Shown here one piece after another: positions 1 to 7,907 of a DNA stretch of 33,533 nt. The stretch's first letter is position 1, and each line of letters begins with the position of its first letter. The DNA comes from Spirochaetota bacterium (GTDB lineage: Bacteria; Spirochaetota; B62-G9; DRHN01). The DNA is taken from assembly GCA_016934265.1 (NCBI GenBank), contig JAFGTF010000100.1, positions 1 to 33,533 of the forward strand, read 5' to 3'. The notes beneath the pieces are model-generated. The model ran no database searches and was not told the origin of the DNA. It saw only the letters and a program-made list of their open reading frames with translations. The translations under genes and the position numbers were made by a program.

Positions 1-413
1 CGGGGCAGCTCGACCATTTCGAGAAGCTTCGCCACCCTATCCTCGATATCGCCGTTGGCAATACGATGGACGCGCAGGGGAAGCTCCAGGATCTGCCTGA
101 TGCTTCTCCTCGGGTTGAGAGAGGAACCGGGGTCCTGGAATACGATCTGTATCTCCTTTTTATATCGCTTGGGCCGTTTGTCCGTTTCGTGAGATATATC
201 CTCCCCCCTAAACACAATACTGCCTTCCGTGGGCCCGTATATGCCCATTATCGTATACGCGACCGTGCTCTTACCGGAGCCCGATTCCCCCACGAGACCA
301 AGGGTTTCACGCTCGTTTACCGTGAAGCTGACGCCGTCCGCCGCCTTGACGGTCCCCCGCTTCGTATGAAAATATTTCTTCAGGTTTTCGACCTTCAGTA
401 TACCGTATGCCAT
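1..413 (-). CDS. oppF: Peptide ABC transporter ATP-binding protein, OppF/DppF type (partial, C-terminus beyond window)
   Basis: This is the second ATPase of a peptide/opine/nickel-type ABC importer; it hydrolyses ATP on the cytoplasmic face of the permease. About 137 N-terminal residues lie in the window. The Walker A motif GESGSGKST sits near residue 43, and the Q-loop region 'VFQDPGSSLNPR' near residue 100 is typical of the OppF/DppF branch. The ATG at 411-413 lies two bases after the stop of the upstream oppD gene, so the two are co-transcribed and probably translationally coupled. The signature motif, Walker B and the C-terminal oligopeptide domain lie outside the window. Family assignment is firm; the transported substrate is unknown. 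Confidence 0.93.
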   Translation of the reverse strand, partial: MAYGILKVENLKKYFHTKRGTVKAADGVSFTVNERETLGLVGESGSGKSTVAYTIMGIYGPTEGSIVFRGEDISHETDKRPKRYKKEIQIVFQDPGSSLNPRRSIRQILELPLRVHRIANGDIEDRVAKLLEMVELP

Positions 414-415
414 TT

Positions 416-1396
416 TCACTTCTCCCTGTATAAAAAACAGGCCACCTCGTGCGTATCACCGGCTACGAAATACGGGGGGCGCTCTTTTCTGCACACGTCC
501 ATGACATGCGGACAGCGGGGATGAAACCTGCACCCAGTGGGCGGATTGAGGTAATCCGGGATCCTTCCAGAGATACCGAGCGCGACCCCCTCCCCGGTGA
601 GCTTGGGAACCGCCTTCATGAGCCCCTTTGTGTAGGGGTGAAACGGCGAATGGAAAAGTTCTTTCGTCGGCGCGGTTTCCACCATCTGCCCCGCGTACAT
701 CACGTATACACGCTGTGTCCACTCGCGCACCACGCCGAGAGAGTGCGTGATGAGAATCGTCGACGTGTCCTTCTCCTCCACGAGCCGTCCGAGGAGCTTT
801 AAGACCTGCGCCTGGATCGTCACGTCTAGGGATGTCGTCGGCTCGTCCGCGATTAAAAGCCTCGAGCGCGAGGCGAGGGCCATCGCGATACAGATCCGCT
901 GCCGCATCCCCCCTGACAGCTGGATCGGGTAGTTCTCGAGAATCCGTACCGGATCGGGAAGTGAAACATCGGAAAGCGCGCTCACCGCCCGCTTCTTCGT
1001 CTCCCGCTTCGTGAGTTTCTGCTCCACGGTGGAGTAGCGTATCGTGTCCGTAAGCTGGTCCCCGATCGTGAACACCGGATTGAGCGACGCGGTCGGGTCC
1101 TGGAAGATCATCGATATACCGTGCGAATGGAGCTCCCGAAGCTGCCGTATTCCCATCTTGAGAATATCGTCTTTTCCGAGTAGTATCTCTCCCCCCGTGA
1201 TCTTCGCGGGAGGCATGGGAAGAATGCGGAGGATGGACTTCGCGGTGGTCGTCTTGCCGCAGCCCGTTTCCCCGACGAGGCCGACCTTCTCCCCCTCGTC
1301 GAGATGGAGATTGACCCCGTTGAGAACCTTCAGCGTGCCGCCGTACACATCGAACCGTACGTGCAGGTCTCGTATGTGAAGAAGCCGCCGTGCCAT
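416..1396 (-). CDS. oppD: Peptide ABC transporter ATP-binding protein, OppD/DppD type
   Basis: First ATPase of the importer, 326 residues, the usual length for OppD/DppD. Walker A GETGCGKT is at residues 42-49, followed by a Q-loop 'FQDPTASLNPVF', signature 'LSGGMRQR', and Walker B 'LLIADEPT' leading into the D-loop. The C-terminal cysteine-containing oligopeptide/dipeptide domain ('CRFHPRCPHVMDVC') is present; in this family it often carries an Fe-S cluster or structural cysteines. I chose the ATG at 1394-1396 over the GTG one codon upstream because it overlaps the oppC stop as TGATG and has GGAGGAGGGG just ahead of it. The gene is fourth in the binding protein-B-C-D-F operon. Confidence 0.95.
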   Translation of the reverse strand: MARRLLHIRDLHVRFDVYGGTLKVLNGVNLHLDEGEKVGLVGETGCGKTTTAKSILRILPMPPAKITGGEILLGKDDILKMGIRQLRELHSHGISMIFQDPTASLNPVFTIGDQLTDTIRYSTVEQKLTKRETKKRAVSALSDVSLPDPVRILENYPIQLSGGMRQRICIAMALASRSRLLIADEPTTSLDVTIQAQVLKLLGRLVEEKDTSTILITHSLGVVREWTQRVYVMYAGQMVETAPTKELFHSPFHPYTKGLMKAVPKLTGEGVALGISGRIPDYLNPPTGCRFHPRCPHVMDVCRKERPPYFVAGDTHEVACFLYREK

Positions 1397-2271
1397 CACC
1401 CCTCCTCCACCTCGAGCATGTCCCTGATCCCGTCACCGAGGAGGTTGAATCCGAGGACGATGAACATTATCGCGAACGCGGGAAACACCGCGATCCACCA
1501 CTGGTCCGGCATGTACTTTCCCCCGTCAGCGACCATGGTCCCGAGGTCGGGCGTGGGCGGCTGCGCCCCGAGCCCCACGAAGCTCAGCGCCGACCCTATG
1601 AGGATTACCCATCCCATGTCGAGGCTCAGCTTCGTAAAGATCGGGCCGTAGCAGTTCGGAAAGATCTCCCGAAAGAGTATATGGATCTTGCTCGCTCCGG
1701 TAACCTCCGCCGCCTGCACGTAGAACTCGTTTCGTATCGACGACGAGATCCCGTACACGAGCCGGCAGTACCATGGCCACCATAAAAGCGATATCGCCAT
1801 CATGGCGTTGAACACTGAAGGCTTTAGGATCGAGCATACGGCGAGCGCGAGCACGAGAGGCGGCACCGCCACGAAGATATCCGTAAGCCTCATGATCAGC
1901 GTGTCCATGAAGCTCCCCTTCATATATCCGGCGATAAGGCCGAGCGTCACCCCCACCGGCGCGGTGATGGATATGACGACAACCCCCATCCCTAGTGAAA
2001 AACGGAACCCGAAAAAGATCCTCGAGAGAATATCCCTGCCGAAGACGTCGGTCCCGCAGAGATGCTTCCAGCTCGGCGGCCTGCTTGCCTCGGGAAAGTT
2101 GACGTAGTTCCCCGCATGCTCCGGGTACGGAGCGACGAGCGGCGCGAATGCCGCAAGGAGGAGGATGATGAGCACGATCGTGGCGCCGATAATGGAGAGG
2201 GGATTCTTCCCGAACTTGTACCAGGCCTTCTTGAGCTTCTCCCACCGCCTCGCGAAATCGATCTTCCCCAT
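1396..2271 (-). CDS. oppC: Peptide ABC transporter permease, OppC/DppC type
   Basis: Second inner-membrane permease subunit, 291 residues. An N-terminal cytoplasmic stretch is followed by a first membrane helix near residues 25-50 ('IIGATIVLIILLLAAFAPLVAPYP'), which is the classic OppC/DppC N-terminus. The periplasmic segment 'HLCGTDVFGRDILSRIFFG' is highly characteristic of DppC-like permeases. The EAA-type cytoplasmic coupling loop lies around 'AAEVTGASKIHILFREIFPN'. The start ATG lies one base after the oppB stop, and its own stop overlaps the oppD start by one base, so it is translationally embedded in the operon. It pairs with OppB to form the translocation pore. Confidence 0.95.
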   Translation of the reverse strand: MGKIDFARRWEKLKKAWYKFGKNPLSIIGATIVLIILLLAAFAPLVAPYPEHAGNYVNFPEASRPPSWKHLCGTDVFGRDILSRIFFGFRFSLGMGVVVISITAPVGVTLGLIAGYMKGSFMDTLIMRLTDIFVAVPPLVLALAVCSILKPSVFNAMMAISLLWWPWYCRLVYGISSSIRNEFYVQAAEVTGASKIHILFREIFPNCYGPIFTKLSLDMGWVILIGSALSFVGLGAQPPTPDLGTMVADGGKYMPDQWWIAVFPAFAIMFIVLGFNLLGDGIRDMLEVEEG

Positions 2272-2272
2272 G

Positions 2273-3301
2273 TCACTTGCTCCTCTCCGCGCCGAGCCGG
2301 ATTCTCGGATCGAGTCCGGCGACGATTATATCGACGACGATGTTCACCACGAGGAAGACGAGGCCAATGATCATGATCACCGCGACGATGGCGTTCAAGT
2401 CCTTATGGAGCATTACGTTTATTCCATAGCGCGAGAGTCCCGGCCAGTTGAAGATGAGCTCGACTAAAAAGGCCCACCCGAGCTGTGATGCGAAGTCCAG
2501 ACCGAGCACTGAAACAGTCGGGATGATCGAGATCCGCATGAGGTAGCGCGTCATGATACGCCGCTCCGGGATCGCCTGCGAGCGTTCGAGCGCGATAAAG
2601 TCTCTCTGGAGATTTTCCGTCATGCTTGAGCGGGTAATGCGGGCCTCCTGCGCCATGGGCCCGAGCGCAAGGGCTACGGACGGCATGATGAGGTGCTTCA
2701 GGCCGTCCCAGAACGCCCTGAAGTCACCCGCAATTATACTGTCGATCGTGATGAAACCGGTGGCGTGCGCCGGGTACTCGAGCTCCGGGCTCAACCTCCC
2801 GATCGTCGGCAGAAGATTGAACACATACCCGAACAAGAGGAGGAAGAGTATGCCGAATACGTACGCGGGCGTGCAGACCCCGAGGTACGAAAATACCCTC
2901 ACCACGTTATCGGGCCACTTGTTCGCATACCTCGCGGACGCCACCCCGAGCAGTATCCCGAAAACGGTGAATATGATGCCTGTACATACCATGAGCTCGA
3001 GCGTTGCGGGGAGAAACTCCTTCACGTCGTGCGCAACGTTCCGCTTGGTAAACAGCGACATCCCGAAGTCCCCCTGCACCGCCCCTCTCAGCCAGTAGTA
3101 GTACTGGACGTAGATCGGCTTGTCGAGGTGCAGCTCCTCCCTGAACCGCTGTACCACGGCCTCGGGGGCCCTCGGTCCGAGCGCCATGCGGGCCGGATCG
3201 CCCGGCATGACCCGCGCGATGAGGAACACCAGTATGGAAAGGCCGAGTATTACGAATACGGAATGTCCTATTCTGCGTGCAAGAAACTTTATAAAGTGCA
3301 T
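2273..3301 (-). CDS. oppB: Peptide ABC transporter permease, OppB/DppB type
   Basis: First inner-membrane permease, 342 residues, standard for OppB/DppB. It begins with the family-typical 'FLARRIGHSVFVILGLSILVF' helix, then 'RVMPGDPARMALGPRAPEAV' and the periplasmic 'LHLDKPIYVQYYYWLRGAVQGDFGMSLF' region (quoted here in pieces). Five to six membrane segments follow, with the coupling loop around 'ARITRSSMTENLQRDFI'. The ribosome-binding site is poor (AAAGG close to the ATG). The gene is separated from the binding-protein gene by an 81-base gap with a strong hairpin, so its expression is probably lower than that of the binding protein. Confidence 0.95.
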   Translation of the reverse strand: MHFIKFLARRIGHSVFVILGLSILVFLIARVMPGDPARMALGPRAPEAVVQRFREELHLDKPIYVQYYYWLRGAVQGDFGMSLFTKRNVAHDVKEFLPATLELMVCTGIIFTVFGILLGVASARYANKWPDNVVRVFSYLGVCTPAYVFGILFLLLFGYVFNLLPTIGRLSPELEYPAHATGFITIDSIIAGDFRAFWDGLKHLIMPSVALALGPMAQEARITRSSMTENLQRDFIALERSQAIPERRIMTRYLMRISIIPTVSVLGLDFASQLGWAFLVELIFNWPGLSRYGINVMLHKDLNAIVAVIMIIGLVFLVVNIVVDIIVAGLDPRIRLGAERSK

Positions 3302-3314
3302 AGGCCTTTAAAAT

Positions 3315-3347
3315 CGGGGGAGAGCCCTAAAAACGCACTCTCCCCCG
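3315..3347 (-). terminator. Intercistronic hairpin between binding-protein gene and oppB
   Basis: A perfect 10-bp inverted repeat (CGGGGGAGAG at 3315-3324 and CTCTCCCCCG at 3338-3347) encloses a 13-base loop. Read in the direction of transcription it is followed by ATTTTAAAGG and then the oppB start. The weak T-run means it could be a leaky terminator, or an RNA-stabilising stem that protects the upstream message. Such elements are known between binding-protein and permease genes (for example malE-malF), where they give excess binding protein. The structure is seen directly; the role is inferred. Confidence 0.75.
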
Positions 3348-3382
3348 TATGTCTCCTTGAAAAACCTCTTCGCGACCGTATC

Positions 3383-5047
3383 TTACTTCATGCGCTCCGG
3401 AAAGACTTCGATGAACCGGGCGGCGAAGTCGTATCCCATGATCGGTACGCTCTTCCCCTCGGCAGCATACCACTTCACATAGGAAGACTGGTAGGCCTGC
3501 CGCTGCGCCTGCTCGAAGAGGTACAGCGAGGGGCAGATTGCGTCGAGCTTCTGCTGTATCTCACGGTACTTCGCGAACCGTTCCTCCCTGTCGATCGTGG
3601 ATATTGCATCGTCGATCATCTTGTCGAGCGTTTTGTCCTGCAGCCACTCGTTCTGCTCCCACGTCGCGGCGGAGTTGGAGTGGTACCTCGATTCCAGGAG
3701 GGACCCCGCCTCCGCGTAGTGCGGCGATACGAAGACCGTGACGATATTGGGGCTCGTTTCGATATTGCTCATCTCTTCCACGACGGAGAGCCACGGGGTC
3801 TTCACGATGTTCACCTTGATCCCGACATCGGACATGTTCGACATGAAGAGCAGCGCCGCCTTCTCCTCGTCCGGCACCTCTGAGATCCAGTGCACCTCAA
3901 CGGGATACTTATCCAGCTTGCCGTAATACTTCGACTGCTTCAGCTCGGCCTTCGCTTTTTCGAGGTTACGGCTGTACTTGGTAAAGGCCGGGTCATGACC
4001 AGGATATCCCGGCGGGACTGGTCCCTGAGCCATCCTGGAGCCGGGGAACAGGTCTTTGATCACCGTGCCGTAGTCCATCGCCCACGACATCGCCTTCCTG
4101 AAGTGCACGTCGTCCGTCGGCGGTTTCTTCGTGTGGATCATGTAGTAGAACATGGTGCCGAGATACATGGTTGCGATGTCCACCCCCTCGATCGCGTCGA
4201 GGGATTTCAGCGCCTCCACCGACTGCCACTGGTCGGAGATCTCGAGCTCCTGGCGGGACATCATGGTCCTGATTGTAACGGGCTCGGTCGTGCCGATGAA
4301 CTTCACCTCGTCGGGTGCGTTGGCCGCGAACTTGCCCCAGTAGCCGTTGAACCGCTCCATGAGCAGATACTCCTCGAGACGCATATCCTTGACCTTATAG
4401 GGGCCGGAACCCGCGTCATTCGTGAGCAGCCACTCTTTTCCGAAATCTCCGTACTCGCCGTACGAACCTTCGCTCTTTTTATGTGCCAGTACCTGGTTCT
4501 TATTCACGATGTAGAGCTTCACGAGCGTGGTGAGAAACGGACCGTAGGGCTTCGCCATGCGGAACCGGACCGTGTAGTCGTCCACCACCTCCGATTTTTT
4601 CACTCTTCCCGCGTACAGGTATCCGTACCCCTCGCCGATGGTGATGAGCCGGTCCATGCTGAACGCCACGTCTTCCGCAGTGAGCTCGTCCCCGTTGTGG
4701 AACTTCACCCCTTTTCTGAGATAGAACGTCCATGTCAGGCCGTCCGGCGAAGCCTCCCAGCGTTCCGCCAGGTGCGGGACAATAGGCCCCTCGGAAGTTG
4801 GGTATACGAGAGTATCGTAAAGATTCACGAAGGACGATGAAGAGGAAAAATCGGACCCGACGGCAGGGTCGAGATACGTCGGCCATGAAAAGGTGACACG
4901 AAGCATTTTCTTCGCCGCAGGCGCGGGTGCAGGCGCCTCCTTTTCCACCGCCTTAGGAGCCTCGGGTTCCTTCTTTTCCCCACTGGCAAAGACTAAAAAA
5001 GCCGGAAGCAGCAGAAAAACAACCGCAAGACAGAGAGCCTTTTTCAT
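3383..5047 (-). CDS. ABC transporter substrate-binding protein, family 5 (peptide/opine type)
   Basis: Extracytoplasmic binding protein of the importer, 554 residues. The signal peptide is residues 1-21, ending 'LVFASGEKKE', with no lipobox cysteine; cleavage after FA would release a protein with a Pro/Ala/Lys-rich linker (about 24-47). This style is frequent in spirochaetal binding proteins. The family hallmark 'GVKFHNGDELTAEDV' lies at residues 113-127, preceded by 'LAERWEASPDGLTWTFYLR'. The start is supported by AAGGAG six bases ahead of the ATG. It is the first gene of the importer operon and has its own promoter upstream. Ligand specificity (di/oligopeptide, opine or cyclic derivative) cannot be read from sequence. 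Confidence 0.93.
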   Translation of the reverse strand: MKKALCLAVVFLLLPAFLVFASGEKKEPEAPKAVEKEAPAPAPAAKKMLRVTFSWPTYLDPAVGSDFSSSSSFVNLYDTLVYPTSEGPIVPHLAERWEASPDGLTWTFYLRKGVKFHNGDELTAEDVAFSMDRLITIGEGYGYLYAGRVKKSEVVDDYTVRFRMAKPYGPFLTTLVKLYIVNKNQVLAHKKSEGSYGEYGDFGKEWLLTNDAGSGPYKVKDMRLEEYLLMERFNGYWGKFAANAPDEVKFIGTTEPVTIRTMMSRQELEISDQWQSVEALKSLDAIEGVDIATMYLGTMFYYMIHTKKPPTDDVHFRKAMSWAMDYGTVIKDLFPGSRMAQGPVPPGYPGHDPAFTKYSRNLEKAKAELKQSKYYGKLDKYPVEVHWISEVPDEEKAALLFMSNMSDVGIKVNIVKTPWLSVVEEMSNIETSPNIVTVFVSPHYAEAGSLLESRYHSNSAATWEQNEWLQDKTLDKMIDDAISTIDREERFAKYREIQQKLDAICPSLYLFEQAQRQAYQSSYVKWYAAEGKSVPIMGYDFAARFIEVFPERMK

Positions 5048-5126
5048 TCAAATCTCCTTTACTCCTTTATTTTCGACCGTAAACGTGATCCTCGAGCTTC
5101 GTAAAAAGTACAACAATAGCAAAAAA

Positions 5127-5155
5127 AGGCTATATCAGTTTCAGGACCCTGTCAA
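5127..5155 (-). promoter_or_regulatory. Candidate sigma70-type promoter for the peptide importer operon
   Basis: On the minus strand TTGACA occupies 5155-5150. Candidate -10 boxes are TATAGC (5134-5129, 15-base spacer) or TAGCCT (5132-5127, 17-base spacer). The surrounding 200 bases are A+T-rich compared with the flanking genes, as expected for a promoter region. It lies about 80 bases upstream of the binding-protein start. Confidence 0.5.
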
Positions 5156-5222
5156 GAAAAAACAGTGCCGTAAGTTTCACGTAAAATATTCCGTTTTCAT
5201 CGAATGTACAACCTTTTTTGCA

Positions 5223-5245
5223 CAAAAACGGCGTCAAGACGGCGC
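5223..5245 (-). terminator. Possible terminator after the M29/NicX-like gene
   Basis: Directly after the TAG stop of the preceding minus-strand gene there is a short imperfect stem (CGCCGT...ACGCCG, one mismatch, four-base loop CTTG) followed by TTTTTGTG. It would separate the catabolic operon from the importer operon. The stem is short, so this is a tentative call. Confidence 0.4.
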
Positions 5246-5247
5246 AT

Positions 5248-6297
5248 CTATCTTCCCAAACGATTTAGAAGGCCTTCGAACCCGGGATATACGACCCTCC
5301 CCTCGGCAAGGAACTGCCTGCCGTCGAGCCAGGCCGAGGTGTTGAGACATATCCCGTCCGTGTGGGACGCCGCCGGTACGCCTTCCGGTTTCACGAGACA
5401 GGAGCCGATCTCTCCCAATCCCCACTCAGTCGAGCCCCATACCCGCTCGTCTTCGAGTATCTCGCCGGTGAGCACCGCCCCCGGATTGAACCCCCAGCAT
5501 ACGTGCGCCGGCACGAACATCTGGGGGTCACGGAAACTTTCAAGCCACTGCTCGAACGTTTTCGCCTCGGCCCCTCCCCTGATCCGTACGACCCTCCCCT
5601 TCTCCACGTCGAGGAACACGGGCTCTTTCAAGCGGCCGACGGGAGGGACTACCGACCCGTCGAATACTATGGTACCCCGTATCGTCTCCCACTCCGGCGT
5701 CCACCCTATCTGGCCCGACATGAAATGAGATCCGGGCTCCAGCGCAAAACCGTCGTCCATACCGTATACCCGGTTTGAGTCGACCGAGTTTTCGAACTCC
5801 AGCTTTTCCCCTACCGGGGTCGTAAACCGCCACCGCTTCGTCTTCACGGTAAGGTCCAAGACCTGTTTCAAAAACTCGCTCAGCGCGGCATGATCGACAC
5901 GCCCTATACAGCGTACCATCATGTCGGCGGTCATACCGACGAAGCACTGGTGCCGCAACCGTTTGTTCTTTTTCAGTGCTTTTTCGTACGGCGTCGAGTA
6001 GAGAAGCCACTTGTTGTTGTACTCTATCCAGGTGTCCGCCTCGCTCAGCGCCGCGGTGAGAGGCTCCGCAGGCAACATGGGATCGGCAGCTCTCCCTACT
6101 CCGCGCGGGGCGGGTATCGTGACGACCATCGGCTTCGCACCGCAGCCGAAGGCGGCCGCCGCGGTAACGTTCACGACCCGCACATCACTCTCCGTATCCG
6201 CGGTGATGATGCAGGTTTCCCCCTCCTTCAGGCCGAGGAGATCGCGGCAGAGCACGACGGCCGCGTGAGAAAGCTCGTATTCATACAGGCCGTTCAT
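5248..6297 (-). CDS. M29-family-like metalloenzyme resembling 2,5-dihydroxypyridine dioxygenase (NicX) / leucyl aminopeptidase
   Basis: 349 residues, close to the 350 of Pseudomonas putida NicX, a mononuclear iron ring-cleaving dioxygenase built on the M29 aminopeptidase fold. NicX iron ligands are His265, His318 and Asp320. Here the matching candidates are His265 (in 'VPAHVCWGFNPG') and His312/Asp314 (in 'ASHTDGIC'), so the His/His-x-Asp triad is kept with near-identical spacing. True M29 aminopeptidases bind two metals and use extra Glu ligands; I cannot place these confidently here. The start follows the EthD-like gene by three bases, with GGGGGAA upstream. It is the last gene of the hydantoinase operon. 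Either a pyridine-type dioxygenase or an amidase/peptidase role is possible. Confidence 0.75.
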   Translation of the reverse strand: MNGLYEYELSHAAVVLCRDLLGLKEGETCIITADTESDVRVVNVTAAAAFGCGAKPMVVTIPAPRGVGRAADPMLPAEPLTAALSEADTWIEYNNKWLLYSTPYEKALKKNKRLRHQCFVGMTADMMVRCIGRVDHAALSEFLKQVLDLTVKTKRWRFTTPVGEKLEFENSVDSNRVYGMDDGFALEPGSHFMSGQIGWTPEWETIRGTIVFDGSVVPPVGRLKEPVFLDVEKGRVVRIRGGAEAKTFEQWLESFRDPQMFVPAHVCWGFNPGAVLTGEILEDERVWGSTEWGLGEIGSCLVKPEGVPAASHTDGICLNTSAWLDGRQFLAEGRVVYPGFEGLLNRLGR

Positions 6298-6300
6298 CGC

Positions 6301-6627
6301 CTATTCCCCCTTCGACTCGCTGAGCAGCTCCTCGGATATGAGGAAGAGGGGGTTTCTTATCTTCTCAAGCGATTTGGCGAGCTTTTTTTGGTACGCAGGA
6401 TCGAAAAACGCTTTTTTGAACGTCGCAATGTCCGGCCAGTAGGCCTCGGTAACGTACCGATAGGGAAGGGTGTCTTTTCTCCAGGCTTCCCGTACAACGT
6501 AGAAATCGCTCTTCAAAACGCCCGGTATCGCCATATTCTCTTCCTGGTGCTCGGTCGTCCTCCAGCGTATGAATTCGTCATGGTCGGCACCTTCCGGGAG
6601 ATCGTACATAACGGTGAGCTTTATCAT
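6301..6627 (-). CDS. EthD-like dimeric alpha/beta-barrel protein
   Basis: 108-residue protein with the ferredoxin-like fold pattern of EthD/dimeric alpha-beta barrel proteins: an opening beta-strand 'MIKLTVMYDLPEG', a central 'RWRTTEHQEENMAIPGVLKS' with the family-typical His and Pro-Gly, and a final helix with aromatic residues. These small proteins are accessory to oxygenases or degrade small ring compounds; no specific activity is established for most. The start has AGAGGGGG six bases upstream. It lies three bases ahead of the NicX-like gene and is almost certainly co-expressed with it, which weakly favours an oxidative role for that pair. Confidence 0.72.
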   Translation of the reverse strand: MIKLTVMYDLPEGADHDEFIRWRTTEHQEENMAIPGVLKSDFYVVREAWRKDTLPYRYVTEAYWPDIATFKKAFFDPAYQKKLAKSLEKIRNPLFLISEELLSESKGE

Positions 6628-6690
6628 CCCGCACCCCCTCTCTGCTGTCTTCTCGTATGCACAGTATGGTAATTAGTTCCGTTTGTGGCC

Positions 6691-6822
6691 CTATACCAGC
6701 TCCGAATAAATTTCGATACCGCTATCTTTTTCTTCTGTAAACGGATATAGCCGCCATAAGACGCGACAACCCTGCCGCCCCGGTATTCCGGCTGCACGAT
6801 CGAACATGCAACGGTTCGGCAT
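6691..6822 (-). CDS. Possible 43-residue ORF downstream of the M24 peptidase
   Basis: A short frame whose ATG overlaps the M24 peptidase stop as TGATG, with GGGG a few bases ahead, a layout typical of coupled translation. It encodes 43 residues with no recognisable domain. It fills most of the 194-base gap between the M24 gene and the EthD-like gene, which is otherwise long for this tight operon. It could equally be chance. I see no homology support. Confidence 0.2.
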   Translation of the reverse strand: MPNRCMFDRAAGIPGRQGCRVLWRLYPFTEEKDSGIEIYSELV

Positions 6823-7907
6823 CACACCCCGGTGACGATTAAATCGTGTCCGGACCCGGTGAGCGTATCGCAGCCTTTGTCCGTCACCGCGACGATGTCC
6901 TCTATCCTCACCCCGAACCTTCCGGGGATATAGATACCCGGCTCCACGGAGAAGGTCATACCCGGTTCGAGTAAAAGATCGCTTCCCGCAGTGATATAGG
7001 GAGGTTCGTGCACGTCGAGTCCTATGCCGTGACCGGTGCGGTGTATGAACCGCTCGCCGTATCCGGCCGCCTCTATTACGCTTCTGCACGCGGCGTCGAC
7101 CTCGCCGCAGGTCGCGCCCGGACGCACCGCCTCTCTGCCCTTTGCATTCGCACTGCGCACGATTTCGTACACCGTGCGGTACTCGTCCTGCGGCTTCCCC
7201 GGACACACCACCCTCGTGATGTCCGACTGGTAGCCGTTCAACGAGGCGCCGATATCGATGACGACCGCCTTTCCCTCTTCAATAACGGCATCGCCGTGGT
7301 TGTAGTGGGGAACGGCGGCGTTCTCGCCGGCCGCGACTATGGTGAACATCGCCTGCTCGGCGCCGTTCTTTCTGAAAAAAGACTCGATCTCCCATGCGAG
7401 ATCGCTCTCTTTCATGCCCGGGACGCACCGCACCGATGCGTGCACCATCGCCCTGTCGGCAAGCGCGGCCGCATCTTTCAGCGCAGCGATCTCCTCTTTC
7501 GATTTTCTCATCCGCAGCTCGCCGACGATTTCGTCGGCCGCCACGATCCGCTCGAAAGACATCTCCTTCAGTATCGAGAGCAGAAAGTCGGCCCTCATCG
7601 ACCCATCCACCGCGGCAACGCCGCCGTGCTCCTTCAATATCGAGGACCGGATCGCCCCATCCGGCCCCTTGTGATCCTCCCACAGGACCAAAGGAACGTC
7701 GGTGAAGGATCGCGCCTGAGCCTCGTTCAAAGCAGGTACGATGAGCTGCGTTTTATCATGGGAGACGAGCAGCACACAGAGCCTCTCGTCGGGATGTGGG
7801 GTGTTTCCGAGCAGATATCGCATGTTCGTCGTCGGACCTATCACTGCGATGTCCACATTCTTCTTTCGCATGACCGCTTTAAGATCATCAATCCGCTTCG
7901 CCGTCAT
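6822..7907 (-). CDS. M24-family metallopeptidase (Xaa-Pro aminopeptidase/dipeptidase type)
   Basis: 361 residues with an N-terminal creatinase-like domain (about 1-130) and a C-terminal pita-bread catalytic domain. All five dimetal ligands are present: Asp218, Asp229 ('VIDIGASLNGYQSDITR'), His293 ('HRTGHGIGLDVHE'), Glu322 ('SVEPGIY') and Glu336 ('RIEDIV'). This argues for a genuine metallopeptidase rather than metal-free creatinase. The family removes N-terminal residues before proline or splits Xaa-Pro dipeptides in the cytoplasm. Its ATG overlaps the hyuB stop by four bases (ATGA) and has GAGGAG upstream, so it is coupled to the hydantoinase subunit. Substrate may be a proline-like or cyclic-derived dipeptide delivered by the adjacent importer. 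Confidence 0.92.
   Translation of the reverse strand: MTAKRIDDLKAVMRKKNVDIAVIGPTTNMRYLLGNTPHPDERLCVLLVSHDKTQLIVPALNEAQARSFTDVPLVLWEDHKGPDGAIRSSILKEHGGVAAVDGSMRADFLLSILKEMSFERIVAADEIVGELRMRKSKEEIAALKDAAALADRAMVHASVRCVPGMKESDLAWEIESFFRKNGAEQAMFTIVAAGENAAVPHYNHGDAVIEEGKAVVIDIGASLNGYQSDITRVVCPGKPQDEYRTVYEIVRSANAKGREAVRPGATCGEVDAACRSVIEAAGYGERFIHRTGHGIGLDVHEPPYITAGSDLLLEPGMTFSVEPGIYIPGRFGVRIEDIVAVTDKGCDTLTGSGHDLIVTGV

Noticed and set aside
6822..7907. Creatinase (creatine amidinohydrolase) identity for the M24 protein
   Set aside because: All five metal ligands of the peptidase branch are present; creatinase is metal-free and lacks them.
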